DNA of 64,000 nt from Lysinibacillus sp. OF-1 (GTDB lineage Bacteria > Bacillota > Bacilli > Bacillales_A > Planococcaceae): positions 4,526,001 to 4,590,000 of the forward strand of contig NZ_CP102798.1 in assembly GCF_028356935.1 (NCBI RefSeq), in the 5' to 3' direction. Positions within the stretch are counted from its first letter, which is position 1; each line of letters starts with the position of its first letter. The notes beneath the pieces were generated by a model that worked only from the letters and a program-made list of their open reading frames with translations, had not been told where the DNA came from and made no database searches. Made by a program: the position numbers and the translations under genes. Of the stretch, positions 22,183 through 31,887 are shown piece after piece.

Positions 22183-25100
22183 TTATTCAAAAGACTCTAC
22201 TGGCTCTTCTTCTGTATCTGGCTGTGGTGCAATGTTAAGTGCATCAGCTGGTTGAAGATCTTCTTCTTCGTCTAAATCGCGAAGCTCTACTTCTTCATCA
22301 TTAACTGTTAACATCTTAACATCCATACCAAGAGATTGAAGTTCTTTAATCAATACTTTGAATGATTCAGGAACACCTGGCTCTGGTACACTTTCACCTT
22401 TAACGATGGCTTCATATGTTTTCACACGACCAACAACGTCATCGGATTTAACCGTTAAGATTTCTTGAAGTGTATATGCAGCACCGTATGCTTCAAGTGC
22501 CCATACCTCCATCTCACCAAAACGTTGTCCACCAAATTGCGCTTTACCACCAAGTGGTTGCTGCGTAACAAGTGAATAAGGACCAGTTGAACGTGCGTGA
22601 AGTTTATCATCAACCATGTGAGCAAGTTTGATCATGTACATGATCCCAACAGATACACGGTTATCAAATGGTTCACCAGAACGTCCATCATACAGGATTG
22701 TTTTACCGTCACGGTTCATCCCTGCTTCTTCCATTGTTTCCCAAACGTCTTCTTCATTAGCACCATCAAATACTGGTGTTGCCATGTGGACGCCTAGGTA
22801 GCGGGAAGCCATACCTAAGTGTAACTCTAAAACTTGTCCGATATTCATACGAGAAGGTACACCAAGTGGATTTAACATGATATCAACAGGCGTGCCATCT
22901 GGCATGAACGGCATATCTTCTTCCGGTAAGATACGAGAGATAACCCCTTTGTTACCATGACGTCCGGCCATTTTGTCCCCAACGCGAATTTTACGTTTTT
23001 GAACAATATAAGCACGAACTAATTGGTTAACGCCTGGTGGTAATTCATCGCCATCTTCACGGTTAAATACTTTAACGTCAAGAATGATACCGCCAGCACC
23101 GTGTGGTACACGTAATGAAGTATCACGAACCTCACGAGCCTTTTCACCGAAGATTGCATGTAATAAACGCTCTTCCGCAGTTAATTCTGTAACCCCTTTA
23201 GGTGTTACTTTCCCTACCAGAATATCGCCATCACGTACTTCCGCACCAATACGGATAATACCACGTTCGTCTAGGTTACGAAGTGCATCTTCCCCAACGT
23301 TCGGAATATCGCGAGTGATTTCTTCAGGCCCAAGCTTTGTATCACGAGATTCTGATTCATATTCTTCAATATGAACAGATGTATAGACATCGTCTTTTAC
23401 AAGGCGCTCGCTCATAATAACAGCATCCTCATAGTTAAAGCCGTTCCAAGTCATGAATGCAACAAGTACGTTACGTCCAAGAGCCAGTTCTCCTCTTTCC
23501 ATTGATGGACCGTCTGCTAAAATATCACGAGGTTTCACACGCTCGCCAACTTTTACAAGTGGACGTTGGTTATATGAAGTACCTTGGTTTGAACGAATGA
23601 ATTTTTGTAATTTATATTTTGTTAAATCGCCTTTAACCTCTTTGCCGTCTACAACTTCAATGCGACGAACATGGATAGAGCGAGCCTCTACGTGCTCAAC
23701 AATACCATCGTATTTCGCTACAACAGCTGCACCTGAATCACGCGCATCAACATGTTCCATACCCGTACCAACGAATGGTGCTTCTGGGTTAAGAAGTGGA
23801 ACTGCTTGACGTTGCATGTTGGCACCCATAAGTGCACGGTTAGAGTCATCGTTTTCTAAGAACGGGATACAGGCAGTCGCAGCAGAAACTACTTGTTTAG
23901 GAGATACGTCCATGTAGTCCATTTGAGCTTTATTGAATACTGTGTTATCCCCACGGAAACGACCTACTACTTCTTCATTAGTAAATGTACCATCTGGATT
24001 TAATAGCGAGTTTGCTTGTGCTACATAGTAGTTATCTTCTTCATCAGCTGTTAAATAATCAATTTGATCCGTTACTCGGCCTGTTTCGTGATCAATACGA
24101 CGATAAGGCGTTTCGATGAATCCAAATTTATTGACTTTGGCAAATGAAGATAATGAGTTGATTAAACCAATGTTTGGACCCTCAGGTGTCTCGATTGGAC
24201 ACATACGACCGTAGTGAGAGTAGTGAACGTCACGCACTTCAAAACCAGCACGCTCACGTGTTAAACCACCAGGCCCTAATGCAGATAAACGACGTTTATG
24301 TGTTAACTCTGCTAGAGGGTTTGTTTGGTCCATGAATTGAGATAATTGAGAGCTACCGAAGAACTCTTTAATAGACGCAATTACAGGACGAATATTAATT
24401 AATTGTTGCGGTACGATTGCAGCTGTGTCGTTAATGGACATACGCTCACGTACTACACGTTCCATACGAGATAAACCGATACGGAATTGGTTTTGTAGTA
24501 ACTCACCTACTGAACGTAGACGACGGTTACCTAAATGGTCAATATCATCTGTTGCGCCTACTTGGTAAAGTAAGTTGAAGAAATAGCTTACTGAAGATAA
24601 AACGTCAGCTGGTGTAATATTCTTCACTTCTTCATCAATGTACGCATTACTGATGATATTAATTTCTTTTTGTGCTTCATCTTTCGGTGCATAAATCTTA
24701 ATAGATTGGATTGTTACATCGTCCTCAAGCACGCCACCAACTTGCGATAAAGTACGGTAACCAATACCTTTTGATGAATCTTCTAGGTAAGGTAGAATTT
24801 TATCTAAAGTACGACGGTCAAGCACTGTACCCTTTTCTACTAAAATTTCGCCTGTTTCAGGATCTACAAGCGTTTCAGCAATCGTTTGGTTAAATAAACG
24901 ATTTTTAATATGAAGCTTTTTATTCATTTTGTAGCGACCAACATTCGCTAAATCATAACGTTTTGCATCGAAGAAACGAGAATACAATAAACTCTTCGCA
25001 CTTTCTACTGTTGGAGGCTCACCTGGACGTAAACGTTCATAGATTTCTAAAAGTGCTTTTTCTGTACTTTCAGAGTTATCTTTTTCTAACGTATTACGTA

Positions 25101-25758
25101 AATACTCGTTATCACCGATAATATCGATAATTTCTTGGTCTGAACCGAAACCTAGTGCACGTAGTAACACTGTTACTGGTAGCTTACGAGTACGATCGAT
25201 ACGCACATAAACTACGTCTTTTGCATCAGTTTCATACTCTAACCATGCACCACGGTTTGGAATCACTGTTGCGCCGAAACCTTTTTTACCGTTTTTATCA
25301 GTTTTATCATGGAAATACACACTTGGTGAACGAACTAATTGTGAAACGATAACACGTTCAGCACCATTGATAATGAACGTACCTGTTTCTGTCATTAATG
25401 GGAAGTCACCCATGAAGACATCTTGTTCTTTCACTTCGTCTGTTTCTTTGTTGTAAAGACGTACTTTCACACGTAATGGAGCTGCGTAAGTAACATCTCG
25501 CTCTTTACATTCATCAACATCATACTTAGGCTCACCTAATGAATAATCGATGAATTCTAATGAAAGATTACCTGTAAAGTCCTCGATCGGCGAAATGTCA
25601 CGGAACATTTCACGTAAACCTTCTTCAAGGAACCACTCGTAAGACGCCGTTTGAATCTCAATCAGATTTGGAAGCTCAAGCACCTCTTTAATACGCGCAA
25701 AGCTTCTACGCTGGCGGTGTTGTCCGTACTGAACTAGTTGACCTGTCAACTCATTCAC
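22183..25758 (-). CDS. rpoB: DNA-directed RNA polymerase subunit beta
   Basis: Beta forms the other half of the active-site cleft. The 1191-aa length is normal. The rifampicin pocket ([28 protein letters not shown]) has the wild-type residues, so rifampicin sensitivity is expected. The C-terminus has the acidic tail common in Bacillales. The gene has its own promoter at 25947-25980 and an approximately 190-base leader with two hairpins. Confidence 0.98.
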   Translation of the reverse strand: MNELTGQLVQYGQHRQRRSFARIKEVLELPNLIEIQTASYEWFLEEGLREMFRDISPIEDFTGNLSLEFIDYSLGEPKYDVDECKERDVTYAAPLRVKVRLYNKETDEVKEQDVFMGDFPLMTETGTFIINGAERVIVSQLVRSPSVYFHDKTDKNGKKGFGATVIPNRGAWLEYETDAKDVVYVRIDRTRKLPVTVLLRALGFGSDQEIIDIIGDNEYLRNTLEKDNSESTEKALLEIYERLRPGEPPTVESAKSLLYSRFFDAKRYDLANVGRYKMNKKLHIKNRLFNQTIAETLVDPETGEILVEKGTVLDRRTLDKILPYLEDSSKGIGYRTLSQVGGVLEDDVTIQSIKIYAPKDEAQKEINIISNAYIDEEVKNITPADVLSSVSYFFNLLYQVGATDDIDHLGNRRLRSVGELLQNQFRIGLSRMERVVRERMSINDTAAIVPQQLINIRPVIASIKEFFGSSQLSQFMDQTNPLAELTHKRRLSALGPGGLTRERAGFEVRDVHYSHYGRMCPIETPEGPNIGLINSLSSFAKVNKFGFIETPYRRIDHETGRVTDQIDYLTADEEDNYYVAQANSLLNPDGTFTNEEVVGRFRGDNTVFNKAQMDYMDVSPKQVVSAATACIPFLENDDSNRALMGANMQRQAVPLLNPEAPFVGTGMEHVDARDSGAAVVAKYDGIVEHVEARSIHVRRIEVVDGKEVKGDLTKYKLQKFIRSNQGTSYNQRPLVKVGERVKPRDILADGPSMERGELALGRNVLVAFMTWNGFNYEDAVIMSERLVKDDVYTSVHIEEYESESRDTKLGPEEITRDIPNVGEDALRNLDERGIIRIGAEVRDGDILVGKVTPKGVTELTAEERLLHAIFGEKAREVRDTSLRVPHGAGGIILDVKVFNREDGDELPPGVNQLVRAYIVQKRKIRVGDKMAGRHGNKGVISRILPEEDMPFMPDGTPVDIMLNPLGVPSRMNIGQVLELHLGMASRYLGVHMATPVFDGANEEDVWETMEEAGMNRDGKTILYDGRSGEPFDNRVSVGIMYMIKLAHMVDDKLHARSTGPYSLVTQQPLGGKAQFGGQRFGEMEVWALEAYGAAYTLQEILTVKSDDVVGRVKTYEAIVKGESVPEPGVPESFKVLIKELQSLGMDVKMLTVNDEEVELRDLDEEEDLQPADALNIAPQPDTEEEPVESFE

Positions 25759-25788
25759 CCCTCAATAAAGCGATATTAGGTCTTTGCA

Positions 25789-25813
25789 AAATCATACAAA
25801 TAGTGTATGATTT
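25789..25813 (-). other. Hairpin in the rpoB leader
   Basis: AAATCATACA (25789-25798) and TGTATGATTT (25804-25813) form a 10-base perfect stem with a 5-base loop. A second, imperfect stem lies upstream in the leader (about 25832-25858) followed by CTTTTTG, which looks like a weak terminator. Both lie between promoter and start codon, so attenuation of rpoB is possible but inferred. Confidence 0.5.
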
Positions 25814-25946
25814 CGAAAGACAAAAAGAAAACGAGTCTTCAAAAAGATCTCATTTTCGGTTAACTAAACTTATCTTGGCAAGTATACCCATATAAAAACA
25901 TTTCTATACAAAAGGGCATACGACCTCAAAATAATATTTTTGCATT

Positions 25947-25980
25947 GTATCATATTATCATAGCCGATTTGTCAAGTCAA
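25947..25980 (-). promoter_or_regulatory. rpoB promoter
   Basis: Two overlapping registers are visible on the minus strand: TTGACT-N17-TAATAT and TTGACA-N17-TGATAC, -35 boxes at 25975-25980 and 25970-25975. It lies between the methyltransferase gene and rpoB, with no gene after it before rpoB. Confidence 0.7.
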
Positions 25981-25999
25981 TAAATTATACATATTTCAT

Positions 26000-26602
26000 T
26001 TATTTTTTTGCGCGTACTATCCAGTACCCTTTTTTCTTCTCGACAATATCGACTTCTGAAAATTTTTCTTCTAGGTAACTTACTGTCGATGGTGCTCCTT
26101 GTTTCTTCTGGATGACTACCCAAAGCTCACCCGAAGGCACTAGTCGATCATAAGCTCCATCGTAAAAGCGGAAAATCGTTTCCTTCCCTGCACGAATTGG
26201 TGGATTCGTTAAGATAGCTGCAGCTTCTACATCTGTATCAACCATCGATAGGCCGTCACTCACAAATATTCGCACATTTTGAACACCGTTCACTTGCGCA
26301 TTTTTCTGCGAAAGTGTAACTGCGCGTTCATTTATATCCATCATATAAACGGTACGGTCTGGATTCGCTTTGGCAATCGATAATCCTATCGGCCCATATC
26401 CACAACCTACATCCAATATCGCACCATTAATATTAGGCATTTTAAAAGCGTCTATTAAAACACGGGATCCAAAATCTACTTCGCTTTTACTAAATACACC
26501 TGCATCCGTTTCAAACGAAAACGAATGCCCTAGTAACTTGAATGTCCAGTGACGAGGTTTACTCTCAGTTTGAGGCTTACTTGTATAATAATGATCTGAC
26601 AT
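26000..26602 (-). CDS. ybxB: Class I SAM-dependent methyltransferase, YbxB/RsmC-like
   Basis: The 200-aa protein has the SAM-binding motif ILDVGCGYGPIGL and the NPPIR motif (LTNPPIRAGK) characteristic of RsmC/RlmG-type rRNA N2-guanine methyltransferases. The Bacillus homologue between rplL and rpoB is YbxB; its exact target base is not assigned here. The ATG at 26602 has GAGGAGG 7 bases upstream; one two codons earlier is too close. A terminator precedes it, so it is not fully coupled to rplJL. Confidence 0.85.
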   Translation of the reverse strand: MSDHYYTSKPQTESKPRHWTFKLLGHSFSFETDAGVFSKSEVDFGSRVLIDAFKMPNINGAILDVGCGYGPIGLSIAKANPDRTVYMMDINERAVTLSQKNAQVNGVQNVRIFVSDGLSMVDTDVEAAAILTNPPIRAGKETIFRFYDGAYDRLVPSGELWVVIQKKQGAPSTVSYLEEKFSEVDIVEKKKGYWIVRAKK

Positions 26603-26622
26603 TTTCATGCCTCCTCAGAATG

Positions 26623-26652
26623 AAGAAAAAAGCTCGCCAAAATGACGAGCTT
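26623..26652 (-). terminator. Terminator after rplL
   Basis: AAGCTCG (26630-26636) and CGAGCTT (26646-26652) form a 7-base stem followed on the minus strand by a T-run. It ends rplJL transcription, perhaps partially, before the methyltransferase and rpoB. Confidence 0.85.
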
Positions 26653-26678
26653 TCCTTTTGTTAAAAAGTAATACGAGA

Positions 26679-27038
26679 TTACTTAACTTCTACAGATGCG
26701 CCAACTTCTTCAAGTTTAGCTTTGATTTCTTCAGCTTCATCTTTAGAAACGCCTTCTTTAAGAGCTTTAGGAGCGTTATCTACTACTTCTTTAGCTTCTT
26801 TAAGACCTAAACCAGTGATTTCACGAACCACTTTGATTACTTTGATTTTTTCTGCACCAGCAGATGCTAATACTACGTCAAATTCAGTTTTTTCTTCAGC
26901 TGCAGCAGCACCGCCAGCAACTACTGCTACAGGAGCAGCAGCTGTTACACCGAATTCTTCTTCGATTGCTTTTACTAAATCGTTTAATTCAAGAACTGTC
27001 ATAGCTTTGATAGCTTCTAAGATTTGCTCTTTATTCAT
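26679..27038 (-). CDS. rplL: 50S ribosomal protein L7/L12
   Basis: L7/L12 forms the flexible stalk that recruits translational GTPases. The 119-aa protein has the N-terminal dimerisation helix, an Ala/Gly hinge (about 32-50) and the C-terminal domain with [16 protein letters not shown] at the end. It follows rplJ and is under the L10 leader. Confidence 0.98.
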   Translation of the reverse strand: MNKEQILEAIKAMTVLELNDLVKAIEEEFGVTAAAPVAVVAGGAAAAEEKTEFDVVLASAGAEKIKVIKVVREITGLGLKEAKEVVDNAPKALKEGVSKDEAEEIKAKLEEVGASVEVK

Positions 27039-27111
27039 TATAATTTCCTCCTAATTGGATAATGTTTTATTTTTTTGCGATCAGGCCGCAGAAGTTTGAG
27101 TGCGTATTAAA

Positions 27112-27612
27112 TTACGCGCCTTGTTCTTCTTTTTGTTCTGCAACAGCTTTTGTTGCAAGTGCGAAGTTACGCACTGGAGCTTGAAGTACAGATAAAAGCA
27201 TAGAAAGTAGACCTTCGCGTGATGGAAGTTCTGCAAGTGCTTTAACATCTTCAACAGAAGAGATTGTACCTTCAATAATACCCGCTTTAATTTCTAAAGC
27301 TTCGTTTTTCTTAGCGAACTCGTTGATGATTTTAGCAGGCGCTACAACATCTTCATTTGAGAACGCAATTGCGTTAGGACCAACTAATACGTCGTTGATT
27401 CCTTCAAGACCAGCAGCCTCAGCAGCACGACGAGTTAAAGTATTTTTGTAAACTTTGAACTCAACGCCAGCTTCACGAAGTTGTTTACGAAGCTCAGTTA
27501 CTTGTGCAACATTAAGACCACGGTAATCCACAACTACTACAGAAGCAGCGCCTTGGAATTTTTCAGTAATCTCTTGAACTTGTACTTGTTTGTTTTCGAT
27601 TGCTTTGCTCAT
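27112..27612 (-). CDS. rplJ: 50S ribosomal protein L10
   Basis: L10 anchors the L7/L12 dimers to 23S rRNA and, with L12, represses its own operon. The 166-aa protein has the [20 protein letters not shown] motif and a C-terminal helix for L12 binding. A canonical L10 leader with terminator lies upstream (27650-27782). Confidence 0.97.
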   Translation of the reverse strand: MSKAIENKQVQVQEITEKFQGAASVVVVDYRGLNVAQVTELRKQLREAGVEFKVYKNTLTRRAAEAAGLEGINDVLVGPNAIAFSNEDVVAPAKIINEFAKKNEALEIKAGIIEGTISSVEDVKALAELPSREGLLSMLLSVLQAPVRNFALATKAVAEQKEEQGA

Positions 27613-27649
27613 GATGACACCTCCTATTAGAATGGGTCATTTATACCGA

Positions 27650-27782
27650 CAAAAGAAAAGCCTCTGGGTCAAATAGACGCAGAGGCTGAAAGTCATCATC
27701 TTTAAAATAAGAATCTGAATTCCGATGTCCTCGGTAGGATCATTAAGTGACAAGTCACCCCTACTGTCTACGGTACAAATGG
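27650..27782 (-). promoter_or_regulatory. L10 leader with terminator (rplJL attenuator)
   Basis: The leader contains the conserved L10-leader sequence pattern (CCGTAGACAGTAGG and CCTACCGAGG, minus strand) followed by an 8-base stem at 27659-27687 (AGCCTCTG/CAGAGGCT) and a T-rich tail. This fits the Firmicutes L10(L12)4 autoregulatory leader, in which protein binding to the upstream helix favours termination. Confidence 0.9.
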
Positions 27783-27801
27783 ATAATTCACAACAGCAAC
27801 T

Positions 27802-27830
27802 ATAATATCATGTATACTCACTGTCGTCAA
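27802..27830 (-). promoter_or_regulatory. rplJL promoter
   Basis: On the minus strand TTGACG (27825-27830), 17 bases, then TATTAT (27802-27807). It lies 15 bases after the rplA stop and directly before the L10 leader, giving rplJL its own start. Confidence 0.85.
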
Positions 27831-27844
27831 CACATATATATAAA

Positions 27845-28543
27845 TTATTTTACTACTACGTTAGAAGCGTCAACTTTAATAGCTGGGCCCATTGTAGTTG
27901 TAACATTTACAGATTTCATGTAAGTACCTTTAGCTGCAGCAGGTTTTGCTTTTTGCACTACATCAAAAACAGCTAAGAAGTTTTCTACTAATTTTTCTGC
28001 TGAGAAAGAAACTTTACCGATAGGAGCGTGGATGATACCAGCTTTATCAGCACGGTATTCTACTTTACCAGCTTTGATTTCTTCGATCGCTTTTGTTACA
28101 TCGAAAGTAACTGTACCAGTTTTAGGGTTTGGCATTAAACCTTTAGGTCCTAATACACGACCAAGTTTACCAACTTCGCCCATCATGTCAGGAGTTGCTA
28201 CGATTACATCGAAATCAAACCAACCTTGTTGGATTTTTTGGATGTATTCTGCATCGCCTACATAGTCAGCACCAGCTGCTTCAGCTTCTTTAAGTTTCTC
28301 ACCTTTTGCGAATACTAATACACGTTGAGTTTTACCAGTACCGTTTGGTAGCACTACTGCACCACGGATTTGTTGGTCGTTTTTACGAGTATCAATACCT
28401 AGACGGAAAGCAACTTCTACAGTAGCGTCGAAGTTAACTGTGCTAGTTTTTTGAGCAAGTTCGATTGCTTCTTGTGCACTATATAGTGAGTTACGATCAA
28501 TTAATTTTACTGCATCTTGCAGTTTTTTACCTTTTTTAGCCAT
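27845..28543 (-). CDS. rplA: 50S ribosomal protein L1
   Basis: L1 forms the mobile stalk near the E site and in many bacteria represses the rplKA operon. The 232-aa length is normal, with the [12 protein letters not shown] and KGTYMKSV motifs. It follows rplK after a 116-base spacer that contains a hairpin. Confidence 0.98.
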   Translation of the reverse strand: MAKKGKKLQDAVKLIDRNSLYSAQEAIELAQKTSTVNFDATVEVAFRLGIDTRKNDQQIRGAVVLPNGTGKTQRVLVFAKGEKLKEAEAAGADYVGDAEYIQKIQQGWFDFDVIVATPDMMGEVGKLGRVLGPKGLMPNPKTGTVTFDVTKAIEEIKAGKVEYRADKAGIIHAPIGKVSFSAEKLVENFLAVFDVVQKAKPAAAKGTYMKSVNVTTTMGPAIKVDASNVVVK

Positions 28544-28595
28544 TATATATTTCCTCCTTGATTGTGGTTATAGCGGATTTTACCTCCCACGAATA

Positions 28596-28630
28596 AAGGT
28601 TGCGTGTTCACAAAGAAACTTCGCAACCTT
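28596..28630 (-). other. Perfect hairpin in the rplK-rplA spacer
   Basis: AAGGTTGCG (28596-28604) and CGCAACCTT (28622-28630) form a 9-base perfect stem with a 17-base loop, no U-tract. It lies directly upstream of rplA and could be an L1-responsive or processing element; this is positional inference. Confidence 0.5.
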
Positions 28631-28659
28631 CCAAAAAACAAAACATCAAGTAAATGGGA

Positions 28660-29085
28660 TTAGTCTTCGATAACAATACCCATGCTTCGTGCAGTACCTT
28701 CAACCATTAACATAGCAGCTTCCACTGAAGCAGCGTTAAGGTCTGGCATTTTAGTTTCAGCGATTTCGCGAACTTTATCACGCTTAACCGTTGCCACTTT
28801 TTTACGATTTGGTTCACCAGATCCTGATTGGATACCAGCTGCTACTTTAAGTAACACTGCTGCAGGTGGAGTTTTTGTAATGAAAGTGAAAGAACGGTCC
28901 TCGAATACTGAAATTTCAACTGGAATAATAAGACCAGCTTGATCAGCAGTACGCGCATTGAATTCTTTACAGAATCCCATGATGTTCACACCCGCTTGAC
29001 CTAATGCAGGACCAACCGGTGGAGCTGGGTTAGCTTTACCAGCAGGGATTTGAAGTTTTACAACTTTAATAACTTTTTTAGCCAC
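28660..29085 (-). CDS. rplK: 50S ribosomal protein L11
   Basis: L11 with its rRNA forms the GTPase-associated centre, the target of thiostrepton and needed for RelA activation. The start is a GTG at 29085 with GGAGGTG upstream, giving 141 aa and the usual [20 protein letters not shown] beginning; an upstream ATG in frame adds unconserved residues. Prolines of the N-terminal thiostrepton site are present. Confidence 0.96.
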
Positions 29086-29185
29086 GAGACACACCTCCTT
29101 AAGTCCGTGATGTGGTAATTGGGTTGCCCCTCCCACTCAATATCTGTCTGTCAGCTAAGTGCCGATAACATTAAAATTATCAATA

Positions 29186-29214
29186 CAGACGTCAACTAAA
29201 AGTATGACAGTCTG
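29186..29214 (-). other. Hairpin at the 5' end of the rplKA transcript
   Basis: CAGAC and GTCA pair with TGAC and GTCTG as a 9-base stem with one bulged base and a 10-base loop. It begins at about the expected transcript start, so the mRNA would carry a 5'-terminal hairpin. Confidence 0.5.
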
Positions 29215-29223
29215 ACCTATGAA

Positions 29224-29252
29224 ATGATACCACTTTTAATTTTTTTAAGCAA
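29224..29252 (-). promoter_or_regulatory. rplKA promoter
   Basis: TTGCTT (29247-29252), 17 bases, then TATCAT (29224-29229) on the minus strand, with an A-rich spacer. It lies between nusG and rplK. Confidence 0.75.
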
Positions 29253-29315
29253 GTAGTAATTAACAAAATCTGCGAAACATCTACCAATTGACATGTCATA
29301 GATCAATTACTGGAA

Positions 29316-29849
29316 CTATAATTTTTGAATTTGTTCGAAATCTAGCTCCATAATTGTTTCGCGACCAAACATATCAACCGACACTTTTATTTTTCCTTTT
29401 TCCGTGTCAATTTCCTCAACACGCCCTTGGAAATGAGCGAACGGCCCTTCTAATACTTCAACAGCCTCACCAACAGTTATATCAACTTCTACAACCTTAT
29501 CAGTCATACCCATTTGTTGTAGTAGACGATCTGCTTCCTCTGGTAGTAAAGGTGTTGGTTTTGCTCCTCCACCTGATGAGCCGATAAAGCCAGTAACGCC
29601 TGGCGTATTTCGTACTACATACCAAGAATCGTCTGTCATAATTAACTCAACTAACACATAACCAGGGAAAACTTTGCGCATCATCGTGCGCTTTTTCCCA
29701 TCTTTCATTTCTGTTTCCTCGTGCTCAGGAACAATTACACGGAAGATTTTATCTTGCATTCCCATTGTTTCTACACGTTTTTCTAGGTTTGCTTTTACAC
29801 GGTTTTCATACCCTGAATACGTATGAACAACATACCAATTTTTCTCCAT
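29316..29849 (-). CDS. nusG: Transcription termination/antitermination factor NusG
   Basis: NusG binds RNA polymerase and modulates pausing, and links to S10. The 177-aa protein has the NGN domain (NWYVVHTYSGYENRVKANLEKR) and a C-terminal KOW domain (VEVLEGPFAHFQGRVEEID). It is separated from secE by 349 bases with a terminator and a hairpin, where the two are usually close. Confidence 0.98.
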   Translation of the reverse strand: MEKNWYVVHTYSGYENRVKANLEKRVETMGMQDKIFRVIVPEHEETEMKDGKKRTMMRKVFPGYVLVELIMTDDSWYVVRNTPGVTGFIGSSGGGAKPTPLLPEEADRLLQQMGMTDKVVEVDITVGEAVEVLEGPFAHFQGRVEEIDTEKGKIKVSVDMFGRETIMELDFEQIQKL

Positions 29850-29950
29850 AACTACTAGGACTCCTCGTCCGTCCCTCCCTTACAAATAAAAGTGAAAATG
29901 AATCGCGATATGCTAAACGCATTCTTACTCTTTTCACAAACATCTCATTA

Positions 29951-29985
29951 GAAAAATATAGCTTTCGCTAATAGCCAGCGAAAGC
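29951..29985 (-). terminator. Terminator-like hairpin in the nusG leader
   Basis: GCTTTCGCT (29961-29969) and AGCGAAAGC (29977-29985) form a 9-base perfect stem, followed on the minus strand by TATATTTTTC. It lies between a candidate promoter and nusG, so it may attenuate nusG. Confidence 0.65.
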
Positions 29986-29992
29986 CCGATGA

Positions 29993-30020
29993 TATATACC
30001 GAAACTAGCATAGTCATCAA
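29993..30020 (-). promoter_or_regulatory. Candidate nusG promoter
   Basis: TTGATG (30015-30020), 16 bases, then TATATA (29993-29998) on the minus strand. It is weaker than the other promoters here but sits between the secE terminator and nusG. Confidence 0.45.
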
Positions 30021-30143
30021 TCACTACTATCATACTCTCCTAGTAGCATCCTTATCATCATGAGCGTATTTTACTGACCTTCACTTCACCATGTCGTCAA
30101 ACCAATAGATAAAGTTTTCTGCTGAATGAAGATAAAACAAACG

Positions 30144-30170
30144 AAAAAACCCGTTATTACAATGGACGGG
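30144..30170 (-). terminator. Terminator after secE
   Basis: A short GC stem (CCCGT/ACGGG, 30150-30154 with 30166-30170) is followed on the minus strand by TTTTTT. It separates secE from nusG. The remainder of 29850-30198 holds only the nusG leader. Confidence 0.7.
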
Positions 30171-30198
30171 CTATTTCAAAAATATGCTATTTACTAAA

Positions 30199-30384
30199 TT
30201 ATAAATCTAAGTACCAGCGGAATAATGATGAAACACCTAAGTCAACTAATACAAAAAATAAAGCCATAATGACAACAGTTGAAATTACAACGACTGTATA
30301 TTTCGTTAGTTCTTTACTTTTTGGCCAGCTTGTTTTGCGCATTTCAGACATTACATCACTTAAAAAGCCTTTGATCTTGCCCAT
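30199..30384 (-). CDS. secE: Preprotein translocase subunit SecE
   Basis: SecE is the small essential partner of SecY in the Sec translocon. The 61-aa form has one membrane helix (about 29-51) after an amphipathic N-terminus with the conserved SEMRKTSWPKSKEL motif. It follows rpmGB, the normal Bacillales order. Confidence 0.97.
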   Translation of the reverse strand: MGKIKGFLSDVMSEMRKTSWPKSKELTKYTVVVISTVVIMALFFVLVDLGVSSLFRWYLDL

Positions 30385-30432
30385 TCTAGCTTAACCTCCG
30401 AATCAATCATATCTGTCTATTTACATATCATT

Positions 30433-30579
30433 TTATAGCGTTTGTTTATGCATTGTATGTTCATTGCAATGCGAGCAAAATTTCTTTAATTCGAGACGTA
30501 CAGTTGAACCTTCTTTAGCTGGGAACGTGTAATTTCTCGACCCGCATTTCTCGCAATTTAGCACGACTTTTTTTGCCAT
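30433..30579 (-). CDS. rpmGB: 50S ribosomal protein L33, zinc-binding form
   Basis: L33 near the E site. The 48-aa protein has C9xxC12 and C35xxC38, the zinc-binding C+ type. The ATG at 30579 (MAKKVVLNCEKCG) is chosen over one at 30621 because the extra residues are unconserved and GGTGA lies just before it. The gene lies between sigH and secE, where B. subtilis has rpmGB. Confidence 0.93.
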   Translation of the reverse strand: MAKKVVLNCEKCGSRNYTFPAKEGSTVRLELKKFCSHCNEHTMHKQTL

Positions 30580-30656
30580 ATACTCACCTTTTTCGGCACT
30601 TTGTCTTTTTAAGACTAACACCTATATTTGTCAATGTCAATAAAGGCCTATATGGA

Positions 30657-31304
30657 CTAAGACATTTCCTCAAGGACCAAATGTCGCTCTAATTTACGCT
30701 TGACCCGCTGCAATGCATTATCAATCGATTTCACATGGCGATTTAATTTCTCAGAAATTTCATGATAAGACTGACCATCTAAATATAAAGCTAAAACTTG
30801 TAGTTCTAATTCACTTAAAATCTCACTCATTTTTTCTTCTAAATAGCCGAACTCTTCTCTATGAATCATCAATTCTTCTGGATCGTCCATAATAGCACCT
30901 GTTAGCACATCCATTAGCGTTCGGTCTGACTCTTCATCAAATATAGGCTTGTCCAAAGAGATATAGGAGTTTAGTGGAATATGCTTTTGCCTAGTAGCTG
31001 TTTTAATCGCCGTGATAATCTGCCTTGTAATACACAGCTCTGCAAAAGCCCTAAAAGAAGCCAGTTTATCGCCTTTAAAATCACGGATCGCTTTATATAA
31101 ACCAATCATACCCTCTTGCACGATGTCTTCCTTATCTGCTCCAATTAAGAAATAGGACCTTGCCTTTGCTCTTACTAACAAACGGTATTTCGTAATTAAG
31201 TAATCCAACGCATCTGTATTACCTTGATGCACCATTTCAATAAGTTCTTCATCATTGAATCGTTCAAAATCTTGTGTCACTTGTACAATGCTATTTTTAA
31301 ACAT
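30657..31304 (-). CDS. sigH: RNA polymerase sigma factor SigH
   Basis: Sigma-H (Spo0H) directs early sporulation and stationary-phase genes. The 215-aa protein has region 2 (DKEDIVQEGMIGLYKAIRDF) and region 4 (YHEISEKLNRHVKSIDNALQR-type helix-turn-helix). It is preceded by its own sigma-A-type promoter at 31339-31368. Context between rae1 and rpmGB matches B. subtilis. Confidence 0.96.
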   Translation of the reverse strand: MFKNSIVQVTQDFERFNDEELIEMVHQGNTDALDYLITKYRLLVRAKARSYFLIGADKEDIVQEGMIGLYKAIRDFKGDKLASFRAFAELCITRQIITAIKTATRQKHIPLNSYISLDKPIFDEESDRTLMDVLTGAIMDDPEELMIHREEFGYLEEKMSEILSELELQVLALYLDGQSYHEISEKLNRHVKSIDNALQRVKRKLERHLVLEEMS

Positions 31305-31338
31305 GGTATCACCTCAGCCACAACAGATAATTAGGAAC

Positions 31339-31368
31339 AGTATAACGGAATTGGAAAATATGCGTCAA
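31339..31368 (-). promoter_or_regulatory. sigH promoter
   Basis: TTGACG (31363-31368), 18 bases, then TATACT (31339-31344) on the minus strand, about 30 bases before the sigH start. In B. subtilis the corresponding promoter is AbrB-repressed; no AbrB site can be named here. Confidence 0.75.
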
Positions 31369-31372
31369 TCTA

Positions 31373-31885
31373 TCATTTCAATCCTCGTCGCCATTTTTCA
31401 AAAGCAAGTGCAACATCTGGCTTTAATTCTATACGAGAAGGCGGCTTGCTTTCTTGTTTGCGCCTCACGTCATGTGAAATTTTATGTTGGATAATGCTTG
31501 TATCAATTTCTAGCTCTCTAGCCGATTTCCTTAGAGCACCATTACCAAAGATAACGCTTTGCTCTGCCATATCGGACGTTGCTACATGTATCTGTACATT
31601 TCTAGCCTTTAGTTCACGCGTCATTTTTTCTATTCGTTCATCTGCCGTTTCATTTTTACGGGTATAAATGACTTCTACACCATTTTCTATATAAGATTGC
31701 TCAACTCCTGGTACAAGATGTGCGTCAAAAACAATAATTACGCGCCAGTCCATAGCCGCTTTATATTCAGCCATAACTTCTATCAGCTTTCTGCGCGCAT
31801 CCTCAAAATTTGTATCACGCAATGGCCGCAGCTCTTTCCAAGATCCAATCATATTATAGCCATCAACAAGCAAAATGTTTTTCAT
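31373..31885 (-). CDS. rae1: Ribosome-dependent endoribonuclease Rae1 (YacP)
   Basis: Rae1 is a NYN/PIN-like nuclease that cleaves mRNA in the ribosomal A site. The 170-aa protein has the LLVDGYNMIGSW start with the catalytic Asp and the conserved TADERIEKM and SDMAEQ segments. It follows rlmB by two bases and is thus in the cysES operon. Confidence 0.9.
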   Translation of the reverse strand: MKNILLVDGYNMIGSWKELRPLRDTNFEDARRKLIEVMAEYKAAMDWRVIIVFDAHLVPGVEQSYIENGVEVIYTRKNETADERIEKMTRELKARNVQIHVATSDMAEQSVIFGNGALRKSARELEIDTSIIQHKISHDVRRKQESKPPSRIELKPDVALAFEKWRRGLK

Positions 31886-31887
31886 TG

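Noticed and set aside
24240-24380. Rifampicin-resistance changes in rpoB
   Set aside because: The rifampicin pocket residues read as wild type.
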